The notes under the pieces were generated by a model that saw nothing but the letters and a program-made list of their open reading frames with translations, was not told where the DNA came from and did not search any database. The position numbers and the translations under genes are program-made. DNA of 7,931 nucleotides from Bacteroidota bacterium (lineage in GTDB: Bacteria; Bacteroidota; Bacteroidia; UKL13-3): positions 1-7,931 of the forward strand of contig RGVD01000122.1 in NCBI GenBank assembly GCA_010027395.1, written 5' to 3'. The first letter of the stretch is position 1. Each line of letters opens with the position of its first letter. Positions 1 to 6,429 of the stretch are shown here, one piece after another.

Positions 1-469
1 ATTCAATGGCTTCATTATATTTTGACTGTTGATGAAAAATAATGGCTAAACTATTATAAATAAAGCCTTGCCCCTTTTTGTTATTTGTTTGCTGATAGAT
101 AATAAGTGCTAATTTATTGTAAGCAATTGCTTTTTCGAGTTGGCCTTTGTAATAATTAGCTATACTTAATAGTTTCATACACTCAGCCATGCCATTGACG
201 TCCGCAATTTTCTTGGCAACAACCAAACCTCTTTCTGCTAATGGTTCAAGTGAATCTGGAAAAATATTTAGGTATTGATTGGCTAATTCAACATGGAGTT
301 CTACCCAAATGGCATCCTGTTTTTTATGGGTTTTAATTTCCTTTGAAAGGCTATCGATTTTACTGGATTGGGTAAAAGCAAGGTTTGAAAAAAATAGCCC
401 TAATAGGCAGATAACCCATTTAAGAGTATTCAAATATTTTATTTGTATTTTGCTTAGCAGCCTAGTCAT
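1..469 (-). CDS. Secreted tetratricopeptide-repeat protein, N-terminal fragment (cut by window edge)
   Basis: Reading leftwards from the ATG at 469 gives 156 codons with no stop before the window edge, so the C-terminal part is missing. An in-frame TAA at 473-475 makes this the earliest possible start. Residues 1-17 are basic, residues 18-33 are hydrophobic (WVICLLGLFFSNLAFT), and Gln34 follows, a typical Bacteroidota export signal. The mature part is helical with TPR spacing: about 54-87 (starting WVELHVELANQYL), 95-128 (NYYKGQLEKAIAYNKLAL) and 135 onward (YNSLAIIFHQQSKYNEAIE). In this phylum such a signal peptide plus TPR array often precedes a membrane helix and a histidine kinase, LytTR or HTH output domain. 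That domain would lie outside the window, so a sensor role is only inference. The next gene to the right on the same strand ends 194 bases upstream, so this gene probably has its own promoter. Confidence 0.85.
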   Translation of the reverse strand, partial: MTRLLSKIQIKYLNTLKWVICLLGLFFSNLAFTQSSKIDSLSKEIKTHKKQDAIWVELHVELANQYLNIFPDSLEPLAERGLVVAKKIADVNGMAECMKLLSIANYYKGQLEKAIAYNKLALIIYQQTNNKKGQGFIYNSLAIIFHQQSKYNEAIE

Positions 470-567
470 ATTTTAGCAGTAAATATTAATTCCCCCATAA
501 AACAATAGCAAATAAAATAATATAGTATCGCTGTTATTTCATTATTACAATCTTGTTAATTTTATAA

Positions 568-595
568 TAATTAGCAATTTACTATTAATTAGCAA
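568..595. repeat. 10-base direct repeat upstream of the TPR gene
   Basis: TAATTAGCAA occurs at 568-577 and again at 586-595, 18 bases apart start to start, in the AT-rich 470-663 spacer about 100 bases upstream of the TPR-gene start. The repeat is plain in the sequence. A role as a regulator-binding site is a guess, because chance repeats are common in DNA this AT-rich. Confidence 0.4.
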
Positions 596-663
596 AGTTT
601 TAATCCACATTTTAGACACAAATAAATAGGTTTAAATTTCTAAATGATTAAAGTGTTATAAAA

Positions 664-1116
664 CTATTTTCTTCTCCTTGTATCGCATATTTGGATGATT
701 TTCCAACCCGAGTCTGATTTGAAAAGTTGAATAGCGTCAACCCCGATATGCGTTAGCTTTTCATTTACATAAAACTCATAATCAGCCCAAACACTTGCAA
801 GTGGGTAATCTATTTTTATGTCATAATTAATCACTCTTTCTTCAATAACAATGTGGTTCTTCTTTATAGAATTGACTTGAACCATAAATGAATCTATATG
901 TTCATTTTCTAGAATTGTCTTTTTTGTTTTAGGGTTAAATATGGCTGTTTGCAAACGTGCAGATGGGTCGAAGCATGATTTTGCCATGGCTGAATCGCCT
1001 AATTGCATGGCTTTAAAAAGCTTCTCAATGCAGGCCTTTACTTCTGTTTCTTCTGCATTTTGAGACTTACATTGAATAGATAAAAATATTGATAACAATA
1101 AGATTAATCTTTTCAT
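664..1116 (-). CDS. Exported NTF2-like (lumazine-binding-like) family protein
   Basis: A 150-residue protein with a short export signal (residues 1-15, MKRLILLLSIFLSIQ) ending at Cys16. The S-I-Q-C context is a poor lipobox because Gln precedes Cys, so it may be a lipoprotein or may be cut near Ser18-Gln19 instead. The remainder has the shape of the NTF2/SnoaL-like cone fold: a first helix pair with the pattern VKACIEKLFKAMQLGDSAMAKSCF (27-49), a middle strand region, and the closing strands with ASVWADYEFYVNEKL (107-121) and GVDAIQLFKSDSGWKIIQICDTRR (125-148). The ending Gly-Trp-Lys-Ile is typical of these families. Catalytic or ligand-binding function cannot be assigned. Its ATG overlaps the stop of the upstream hydrolase gene by four bases, so the two are almost certainly co-transcribed and translationally coupled. 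Confidence 0.85.
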   Translation of the reverse strand: MKRLILLLSIFLSIQCKSQNAEETEVKACIEKLFKAMQLGDSAMAKSCFDPSARLQTAIFNPKTKKTILENEHIDSFMVQVNSIKKNHIVIEERVINYDIKIDYPLASVWADYEFYVNEKLTHIGVDAIQLFKSDSGWKIIQICDTRRRK

Positions 1117-2942
1117 TTGCTTAGTTTTAATAAACTAATTGATGAACTGCCAAACACCTTGTGTGTAGCCTTTAAAAAATCACTTTCGTTTGCATCAAAC
1201 ACATTCATAAATTGCTGTGGATTGCGGTCCACCAGAGGAAACCAAGTGCTTTGCACCTGAATCATAAGTTTATGTCCTTTTCTAAAGGTGTGGTTAATAT
1301 CATTGATTTCAAAGTTGACATCCGTTACTTGATTGGGTACAAATGCTTCAGGTTTTTCAAAACTATTTCTGAATTTTCCCCTCATCACATCTCCTCTTAC
1401 CAACATCTGATAACCGCCCATTTTCACTGCTTTGCCATTAACCGAATCAATAGCTGCATTGTCAGGATACATATCAATTATTTTTACTATCCAATCAGCA
1501 TCTGTGCTGCTTGTAGATACCTTCAATTTTACTTGAATGGATCCTGCATAGGTTGTGTTTTCTTCCATACTTTCACTTTCATATGCTAAAACATCAGGCC
1601 TTGTAGATGCAAACCTTTGGTCAGCCACCATGTATTCTTTAGTCATGCCAGTCTCGCAATTCACCATGTAAGGAACGGGTTTGTTTGGATCACTGATAAA
1701 CTCTTCTGCCGATTCATTAGCACTTTTTGTCAATTTGCCTTTTGGTCCAAGATAGAAAGTTTCATTTACGGTATTTTGTGGAGGCCAAGTCTCATATTTC
1801 TTCCATTCGTTGCTGCCTGTTTCAAAAACGATGGCTTCTTTTGGTTTATAGTTTCCTCTTCCATACAAATAATAGTTAAAGAAAGGAAACTCAATGCTAT
1901 CACGATAATACCAACTTGTTTTTTGTTGGAAATTGATATCTCCTAAAAATTCACCTTTGGTTCTGTTCCAACCACCATGTATCCAAGGCCCCATTACCAA
2001 TCCATTGCTGGTTTTGGGACTTTGTTTTTCTATGGTTTTGTAAGTTTGAAGAGCCCCATAAAGATTTTCGGCATCAAACCAACCTCCCACCACCAAAACG
2101 GCTGGCTTGATATTTTTTAGATGAGGTCTAAGGTTTCTTATTTTCCAAAACTCATCATAGCTTTCGTGCTTCATCATTTCATTCCAAAAGGGTACTTTGT
2201 TTTGGTAAAAATTATTAACGTTTTTCAATGGTCCTAGATAGTTTAAATAAAACTTGTAGCCATCTTGTGTGGGGAAATCAATACCTTTCCAAGTCCCAAT
2301 TTCAGGACCTTTTCTAACTTGTCCAAATGAATAGTTGAAACCAAAAAAATGTGGCAAGAAAAAGGCACCATTATGATGAAAATCGTCTCCTGTAAACCAG
2401 TCGCAAATGGGTGCTTGAGGTGATGATGCTTTCAAGGCAGGATGCGCATTTATCATACCTGCTGAAGTGTAAAAACCAGGGTATGAAATTCCCCACTGAC
2501 CCACTTTACCATTGTTATTCTTAATGTTTTTCAATACCCATTCAATGCAATCATAGGTGTCTGTGCTTTCATCAAAATCTTGCTTTGATTTTTTACCTGT
2601 TAATTGAGGTGTCATGTTCACAAATTCACCTTCCGACATGTTCTTTCCTCTCACATCTTGTATCACAAAAATATAGCCTTCTCTGGCAAAATTTTCTGAT
2701 GGACGCAAGGCTGCAGGAAAATTATTCTCACCATAAGGTGCCACACTGTAAGGCGTTCTGTTAAGCAAAACTGCATACTTTTTCGAAGAGTCTTTTGGGG
2801 TGTATATGGCTGTGAAAAGCCTTGTCCCATCTCGCATGGGGATATAAACCTCTCTTTTGTTATAATGCTCTTTTGGTACAAAGTTTTGAGCGTAAACAAT
2901 ACTTGTAAATAGTAAAGAAAGGATAAGTAATAATTGTCTCAT
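1113..2942 (-). CDS. Secreted CocE/NonD-family serine hydrolase, alpha-amino-acid-ester-hydrolase-like
   Basis: A 609-residue enzyme with a signal peptide (1-18, ending VYA before Gln19), so it acts in the periplasm or outside. The alpha/beta-hydrolase part spans about 30-350: RDGTRLFTAIYTPKD (37-51), RTPY (62-65), QDVRG (95-99), the nucleophile elbow GISYPG with Ser153, the acid in GGWFD (Asp290), and His322 in GPWIHGG. The C-terminal part (about 370-609) fits the beta-sandwich of the X-Pro dipeptidyl-peptidase C-terminal domain. Spacing matches alpha-amino-acid ester hydrolases as I recall them: Ser to the cluster Asp is 34 residues (Asp187 in GDDFHHNGAF), Asp to His is 32, and the cluster Glu is two after the acid (Glu292). 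The third carboxylate of that cluster is Asn293 here. Hydrolysis of an ester or amide is expected. The substrate is unknown; acyl amino acids, small peptides or beta-lactam-type amides are family precedents. It is the first gene of a two-gene unit with the NTF2-like protein. Confidence 0.93.
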   Translation of the reverse strand: MRQLLLILSLLFTSIVYAQNFVPKEHYNKREVYIPMRDGTRLFTAIYTPKDSSKKYAVLLNRTPYSVAPYGENNFPAALRPSENFAREGYIFVIQDVRGKNMSEGEFVNMTPQLTGKKSKQDFDESTDTYDCIEWVLKNIKNNNGKVGQWGISYPGFYTSAGMINAHPALKASSPQAPICDWFTGDDFHHNGAFFLPHFFGFNYSFGQVRKGPEIGTWKGIDFPTQDGYKFYLNYLGPLKNVNNFYQNKVPFWNEMMKHESYDEFWKIRNLRPHLKNIKPAVLVVGGWFDAENLYGALQTYKTIEKQSPKTSNGLVMGPWIHGGWNRTKGEFLGDINFQQKTSWYYRDSIEFPFFNYYLYGRGNYKPKEAIVFETGSNEWKKYETWPPQNTVNETFYLGPKGKLTKSANESAEEFISDPNKPVPYMVNCETGMTKEYMVADQRFASTRPDVLAYESESMEENTTYAGSIQVKLKVSTSSTDADWIVKIIDMYPDNAAIDSVNGKAVKMGGYQMLVRGDVMRGKFRNSFEKPEAFVPNQVTDVNFEINDINHTFRKGHKLMIQVQSTWFPLVDRNPQQFMNVFDANESDFLKATHKVFGSSSISLLKLSK

Positions 2943-2957
2943 GGATTAAAATTTACT

Positions 2958-2965
2958 CGAATATA
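2958..2965 (-). promoter_or_regulatory. Possible -7 box for the hydrolase operon
   Basis: On the minus strand these bases read TATATTCG, one mismatch from the Bacteroidota -7 consensus TAnnTTTG, 15 bases before the hydrolase start codon. I found no TTG at the expected distance upstream, so the call is weak. Confidence 0.25.
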
Positions 2966-3079
2966 TTATTATTTCGATGTCATGTATAATTATCTTTACG
3001 CAAGGCATTAAAGCACCATGAATGGAATTTCTTATTTTCGACACATGAATATCTTACTAGAAACCGAGCCCATAAGTTG

Positions 3080-3099
3080 GTGCGAGCGTCCGCTCGTTC
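3080..3099 (+). repeat. GC-rich palindromic REP-like element, copy 1
   Basis: GTGCGAGCGTCCGCTCGTTC contains the inverted repeat CGAGC-GTCC-GCTCG (3083-3096) and stands out as GC-rich in AT-rich surroundings. An identical 20-mer lies at 3866-3885 in the same orientation. Similarity continues to the right of both copies (pyrimidine, ATTT, a short gap, then CTCTTA), so the repeated unit may be about 35-37 bases. Size, palindromy and intergenic position resemble REP sequences. That classification is inference, and no REP-associated transposase is in the window. Confidence 0.7.
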
Positions 3100-3166
3100 C
3101 ATTTGTTAAACTCTTATACTTTGATACTACTAATGTTGAGTTCTTATAAAGTGGATACAAAAGTGT

Positions 3167-3180
3167 TTTGGCAAGCCAAA
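3167..3180. repeat. Perfect 6-base dyad, possible operator
   Basis: TTTGGC-AA-GCCAAA is a perfect inverted repeat with a two-base centre, 31 bases upstream of the candidate -7 box of the lipoprotein gene. The position would suit an operator. As an RNA hairpin it would need a larger loop. No regulator can be named. Confidence 0.4.
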
Positions 3181-3210
3181 TAAGAACTAAGTATTTGCCG
3201 AATTTTAATT

Positions 3211-3218
3211 TACTTTTG
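3211..3218 (+). promoter_or_regulatory. Candidate -7 box for the lipoprotein gene
   Basis: TACTTTTG matches the Bacteroidota -7 consensus TAnnTTTG exactly and lies 25 bases before the ATG at 3244. A TTTG at 3194-3197 is closer (13 bases) than the usual spacing of about 19-21 for a -33 element, so only the -7 part is well supported. Confidence 0.45.
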
Positions 3219-3243
3219 TGTTTAAGGATATTACCAAAATGCA

Positions 3244-3846
3244 ATGACTATGAGAATAAAAATCGTCTTTATCAGCCTTGTTTTTTTATTGTTTTATACT
3301 TCTTGCTCAAAAGATAAAGGATGCAATGGGACGACTGTTGAATATGCAAATATTCCGCAATCAAATAAAGATTTAATACCTTATAAAGGAGGTGAAACGC
3401 TTACTTTTCTTCACGTAAATACGGGTGATACAGTGACTTTTATTGGAGAGTCAAAATGGACGAGCTATTCAAATAGTTCATTTGGTGGCGCTGATTGCGT
3501 TATTGAGACCAGACGAGAAGGAAGGGGGATTGCCTATTCAAGCAAATCAAACAATAAGGCTATAGTATTAAATCAATTTCTTTCATCAAGCGGTACAATG
3601 TATTTTGAAATTAACTTTGATGATTTATATATAAATACAGCGTATTTGTGGAGCACAAGTCCACACCAAAAAATTCAGGATTCAATCACGATTCAAAGTA
3701 AAAATTATTATAATATTTACTTCTACTCTGATGATAATATTAGCCCACAGCCTATAAATTACGGATGCTATTATACACGAACAGATGGAATCATAAAATT
3801 ATTTACTAAAACAGGAGACGTTTGGGAACTGATTAGTAAAAAGTAA
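3244..3846 (+). CDS. Hypothetical lipoprotein, probably surface-exposed
   Basis: A 200-residue protein of unrecognised family. Residues 1-20 form a lipoprotein signal (hydrophobic IVFISLVFLLFY, then T-S-C) with lipidation expected at Cys21. The following Ser-Lys-Asp-Lys resembles the short charged lipoprotein-export signals that send Bacteroidota lipoproteins to the cell surface, so outer-membrane display is plausible. The mature part is rich in beta-prone segments and contains two further cysteines that could pair (Cys27 and one in GGADC). The C-terminal stretch YYTRTDGIIKLFTKTGDVWEL looks like the final strands of a small beta fold. Two in-frame ATGs (3244 and 3250) could serve as start, and both keep the signal. 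An upstream ATG at 3239 opens only a two-codon frame ending in TGA, which overlaps the 3244 start. The gene is flanked by two identical palindromic elements. Confidence 0.8.
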   Translation: MTMRIKIVFISLVFLLFYTSCSKDKGCNGTTVEYANIPQSNKDLIPYKGGETLTFLHVNTGDTVTFIGESKWTSYSNSSFGGADCVIETRREGRGIAYSSKSNNKAIVLNQFLSSSGTMYFEINFDDLYINTAYLWSTSPHQKIQDSITIQSKNYYNIYFYSDDNISPQPINYGCYYTRTDGIIKLFTKTGDVWELISKK

Positions 3847-3865
3847 TAAACATTGTTCAACTACT

Positions 3866-3885
3866 GTGCGAGCGTCCGCTCGTTC
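3866..3885 (+). repeat. GC-rich palindromic REP-like element, copy 2
   Basis: Identical 20-mer to the copy at 3080-3099, same orientation, starting 19 bases after the lipoprotein stop codon. Its stem CGAGC/GCTCG (3869-3882) could also form an RNA hairpin at the 3' end of that transcript. The bases after it (TTCTATTT) are only moderately T-rich, so a terminator role is possible but unproven. Confidence 0.7.
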
Positions 3886-3960
3886 TATTTATGACTCTTA
3901 AAAGTTCATTATTAAATAATACCTCACAATTGTATTATTGTGCCTAATAATATTCTTTAT

Positions 3961-4587
3961 ATGAAAATATTTTGTGTTGGCAGAAACTATGGGGCACATG
4001 CAGTTGAATTAGGTAATGCTGTCCCAGAAAATCCTGTGATATTTAGCAAGCCTGATACGGCTTTATTAAAAGATGGAGCGCCTTTTTACCTACCCGATTT
4101 TAGTAATGATGTGCACCATGAAGTTGAATTGGTTATTCGCATCAGCAAAATGGGAAAGAAAATACAAGAAAAATTTGCCCGAAATTATTTTAATGAAATC
4201 GGTTTAGGTATTGATTTTACTGCCCGCGATGTGCAATCTGAACTAAAGGCAAAAGGTTTACCTTGGGAACTAGCCAAAGCCTTTGATGGTTCGGCCCCCT
4301 TGGGTTCTTTTATCACCCTCGATTCGGTGTTTGATAGCGATAAACAAGAAATAGGAAACATTGCCTTTCATTTAACCAAAAATGGCGAAACCGTGCAAAA
4401 AGGCAATAGTCATGATATGATATTTTCTTTTGAAAAAATCGTTTCGTTTGTGTCTAATTACTTTACGCTAAAAGTAGGTGATTTAATTTATACAGGTACC
4501 CCTGCAGGCGTTGGAAAGGTTGCTATTGGCGATAAGTTGGAAGGATTTATAGCTGATAAAAAAATGCTTGAATGTGAAGTGAAATAA
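3961..4587 (+). CDS. Fumarylacetoacetate hydrolase family protein, FAHD1-type acylpyruvase/oxaloacetate decarboxylase
   Basis: I start the gene at ATG 3961 (208 residues) because MKIFCVGRNY is the usual beginning of this family; an in-frame GTG at 3940 would add seven unlikely residues. Active-site residues match human FAHD1 in identity and spacing as I recall them: His13 and Glu16 (FAHD1 His30, Glu33), metal ligands Glu54 and Glu56 in HHEVEL, Asp85 in GIDFTARD, Gln92, and Lys106 in GLPWELAKAFDG. The closing motif GDLIYTGTPAGVG (173-185) is also typical. A Mg2+-dependent cytosolic enzyme cleaving acylpyruvates or decarboxylating oxaloacetate is therefore expected. No aromatic-degradation genes lie beside it, so a general housekeeping role is more likely than homoprotocatechuate breakdown. 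A weak -7-like TATTATTG lies at 3934-3941. The M23 peptidase gene follows after 35 bases, probably in the same operon. Confidence 0.93.
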   Translation: MKIFCVGRNYGAHAVELGNAVPENPVIFSKPDTALLKDGAPFYLPDFSNDVHHEVELVIRISKMGKKIQEKFARNYFNEIGLGIDFTARDVQSELKAKGLPWELAKAFDGSAPLGSFITLDSVFDSDKQEIGNIAFHLTKNGETVQKGNSHDMIFSFEKIVSFVSNYFTLKVGDLIYTGTPAGVGKVAIGDKLEGFIADKKMLECEVK

Positions 4588-4588
4588 G

Positions 4589-4636
4589 TAATGTGTGAAT
4601 GAGCGAATGTGTGTAGGTGAGAATGTATAATATGAG
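4589..4636 (+). repeat. Degenerate 8-base tandem repeat before/inside the M23 gene start
   Basis: From 4589 the sequence can be cut into six 8-base units: TAATGTGT, GAATGAGC, GAATGTGT, GTAGGTGA, GAATGTAT, AATATGAG. Most fit GAATGnGn with one to three changes. The array begins directly after the acylpyruvase stop codon and covers three of the four possible start codons of the peptidase (GTG 4617, ATG 4623, ATG 4632). Confidence 0.5.
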
Positions 4637-6413
4637 TAAAATGATTTTGAAAAGAGGCAGTTATCAAACGAGCAAAATACTGGCATTTAGCATGACCTTG
4701 TTGTTGAGTTGTTTTATAGCCGAAGCACAAAATTATTTCAGATACCCATTAGACTCACTTCCTCACTTTGTCTCTCCTTTTGGGGGATTGCGGGATAATC
4801 ATTTTCACAGTGGCATCGATTTAAAAACCAATGAACGTGAGGGTTTACCCGTGTATGCCTGTGCAGATGGATATATTTCAAGAATTAAAATTCAGAGTAT
4901 TGGTTACGGAAAAGCCATCTATATTGACCACCCAAATGGCCATACCACTGTATATGGGCATTTGCAGAAATACCATGGCAAAATTGCCGAATGGATACAT
5001 GCCTACCAATACAAAAACCAAAGTTTTGAATTTGATAAGGTGTTTGAAAAACCTTTGCTGTTCGTAAAAAAAGGCGATACGATTGGGTTTAGCGGTAATA
5101 GTGGTGGTAGCACTGGGCCTCATTTGCATTTCGAGATTAGAAATACCAAATCAGAAGAAATAATAAACCCTGCTTTATTCGGCATCAATCCTTTTGATAC
5201 TTTATGCCCCACTATCCAAAAATTGTGTTTCTATAAATTCACCACAGAAGCTGCTGTGATATTTAAAGAGATTGACTTAACGAGCAAGAAACTAATTAAG
5301 TCAGATTCTCTATGGATATTGAAAGATACATTGCAACTAGAGAACAATTATTTGGGTATGGGTATCGAAACCTATGATTACATTCACAATGCCTCAGATC
5401 GCAAAAACATATACCGCTACGAGACCTACATCGATGGTAAAAACAACTTTTCATTTACTTTAAATCAATTTGCATTTGACCAAAGTAAATACATCAATGC
5501 CCATATAGATTATAATTATTACAAGCGAAATCAAGTTAGGATTCAGAAGTGTTTTGTGGATGATGGTAACGAAATACCACTCTATACTTGCGATAAGAAC
5601 AAAGGCCGAATAACATTGCTTGACGACAAAATTCATGAGATGAAAATTCGCGTATTTGATGCATCTGGTAACACAGTCATTTTACTTTTCTATGTAGTTT
5701 TAAAAAAATCTGTGCAAGGAGCCAAGCATGCAAAAAACACAAAGGCTTTTTATCCCTTAAAAGCCAATGATATCAAGCAAAAAGATTTTACTTTTCATTT
5801 GGATGCCAAGTCGATATACGATACCCTTTTTTATGACTGTAAGGTTTTACCTAAAATAAAAAGGGCATACAGCAAGACTTACCAAATACATCACAGTTCA
5901 GTGCCACTGCACAAGTCAGCTGATATAGCCATTAAAGTAGATAAGGTGAGAAAGGAATATCAGAATAAGTTGCTATTGGCATATTTTGATAAAAACGAGA
6001 AGAAATTTCGCTCAGCGGGTGGTGCTTATGAAAATGGTTTTGTGAAAGGTAAGGCCAGCGTGTTTGGTTCTTATTTTGTGAGCATTGATACCCTAGCACC
6101 AACAGTTGAAAGGGTTTTTATTGATAAAGAGAATCCAAGTGTTGATACCATGTATTGGCATTTTGAAGTGAAGGAAAATTTTAGCGGAATTGCTAAAAAC
6201 GAAGCCTATTTGAACAATCAATGGATTTTATTGGATTATGACGCAAAGAGCAACCTATTAAGCTATAAATTTGATGAAGTATATTTTGAATTTTTAATAG
6301 AAAACATGAAGCGCTTGAATCAAAATTTGCCTGTTGTAAAACCAGAATTGCTTTTGCGTGTTTATGATAAGAAAGGAAATATGACTGAATACAAAGTCAG
6401 CATCAATTTATAA
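4623..6413 (+). CDS. Secreted M23-family metallopeptidase with a long beta-rich C-terminal region
   Basis: A peptidoglycan endopeptidase-type protein of 596 residues if started at ATG 4623; GTG 4617, ATG 4632 and ATG 4641 are also in frame and cannot be separated by ribosome-site evidence. A signal peptide ends near residue 35 (LLLSCFIAEA before Gln36-Asn37). The LytM-type domain follows at about 44-190: VSPFGGLRDNHFHSGID gives zinc ligands His62 and Asp66, YGHL gives His113, and GPHLHFEI gives His167 and the third zinc ligand His169, so the full catalytic set is present and activity is expected. The remaining 400 residues have no name I can give. They look like beta-sandwich modules, two of which end in similar strands (RVFDASGNT near 343 and RVYDKKGNM near 579). 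Likely role is cell-wall remodelling in the periplasm. The thiol peroxidase gene starts 16 bases after the TAATAA stop. Confidence 0.93.
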   Translation: MYNMSKMILKRGSYQTSKILAFSMTLLLSCFIAEAQNYFRYPLDSLPHFVSPFGGLRDNHFHSGIDLKTNEREGLPVYACADGYISRIKIQSIGYGKAIYIDHPNGHTTVYGHLQKYHGKIAEWIHAYQYKNQSFEFDKVFEKPLLFVKKGDTIGFSGNSGGSTGPHLHFEIRNTKSEEIINPALFGINPFDTLCPTIQKLCFYKFTTEAAVIFKEIDLTSKKLIKSDSLWILKDTLQLENNYLGMGIETYDYIHNASDRKNIYRYETYIDGKNNFSFTLNQFAFDQSKYINAHIDYNYYKRNQVRIQKCFVDDGNEIPLYTCDKNKGRITLLDDKIHEMKIRVFDASGNTVILLFYVVLKKSVQGAKHAKNTKAFYPLKANDIKQKDFTFHLDAKSIYDTLFYDCKVLPKIKRAYSKTYQIHHSSVPLHKSADIAIKVDKVRKEYQNKLLLAYFDKNEKKFRSAGGAYENGFVKGKASVFGSYFVSIDTLAPTVERVFIDKENPSVDTMYWHFEVKENFSGIAKNEAYLNNQWILLDYDAKSNLLSYKFDEVYFEFLIENMKRLNQNLPVVKPELLLRVYDKKGNMTEYKVSINL

Positions 6414-6429
6414 TAATTTAAAAATAAAC

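Larger units (their letters stand above)
2943..3243. other. Divergent intergenic region
   Basis: About 300 bases separate the leftward hydrolase operon from the rightward lipoprotein gene. It holds candidate promoters for both sides, one copy of the palindromic GC-rich element (3080-3099), a 14-base dyad (3167-3180), and a promoter-like TATCTTTA on the plus strand at 2991-2998. A 43-codon plus-strand frame (3018-3149) runs through the palindromic element and a 70-codon minus-strand frame covers 3032-3244. Neither resembles a protein I know, and I treat the region as non-coding. Confidence 0.6.

Noticed and set aside
279..476. Plus-strand 65-codon frame
   Set aside because: The opposite strand encodes the signal peptide and TPR repeats of a real gene.
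1212..1946. Plus-strand frames inside the hydrolase gene
   Set aside because: The opposite strand encodes a complete, conserved 609-residue enzyme; these are antisense shadows.
3083..3096. CRISPR-type repeat or integron attC site
   Set aside because: Only two copies exist, about 790 bases apart with a gene between, and there is no cas gene, integrase or conserved attC core.
3032..3244. Minus-strand 70-codon frame in the divergent intergenic region
   Set aside because: Its product reads through the palindromic element, has no recognisable domain, and would run out of the start of the lipoprotein gene. Composition looks like chance.
3940..3960. Upstream GTG start for the acylpyruvase
   Set aside because: The family's conserved N-terminus begins at the ATG at 3961, and the seven extra residues have no family support.
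4483..4730. Two overlapping minus-strand frames across the acylpyruvase/peptidase junction
   Set aside because: They are antisense to conserved coding sequence and to the 8-base repeat, which gives low-complexity His/Thr/Ser-rich products.
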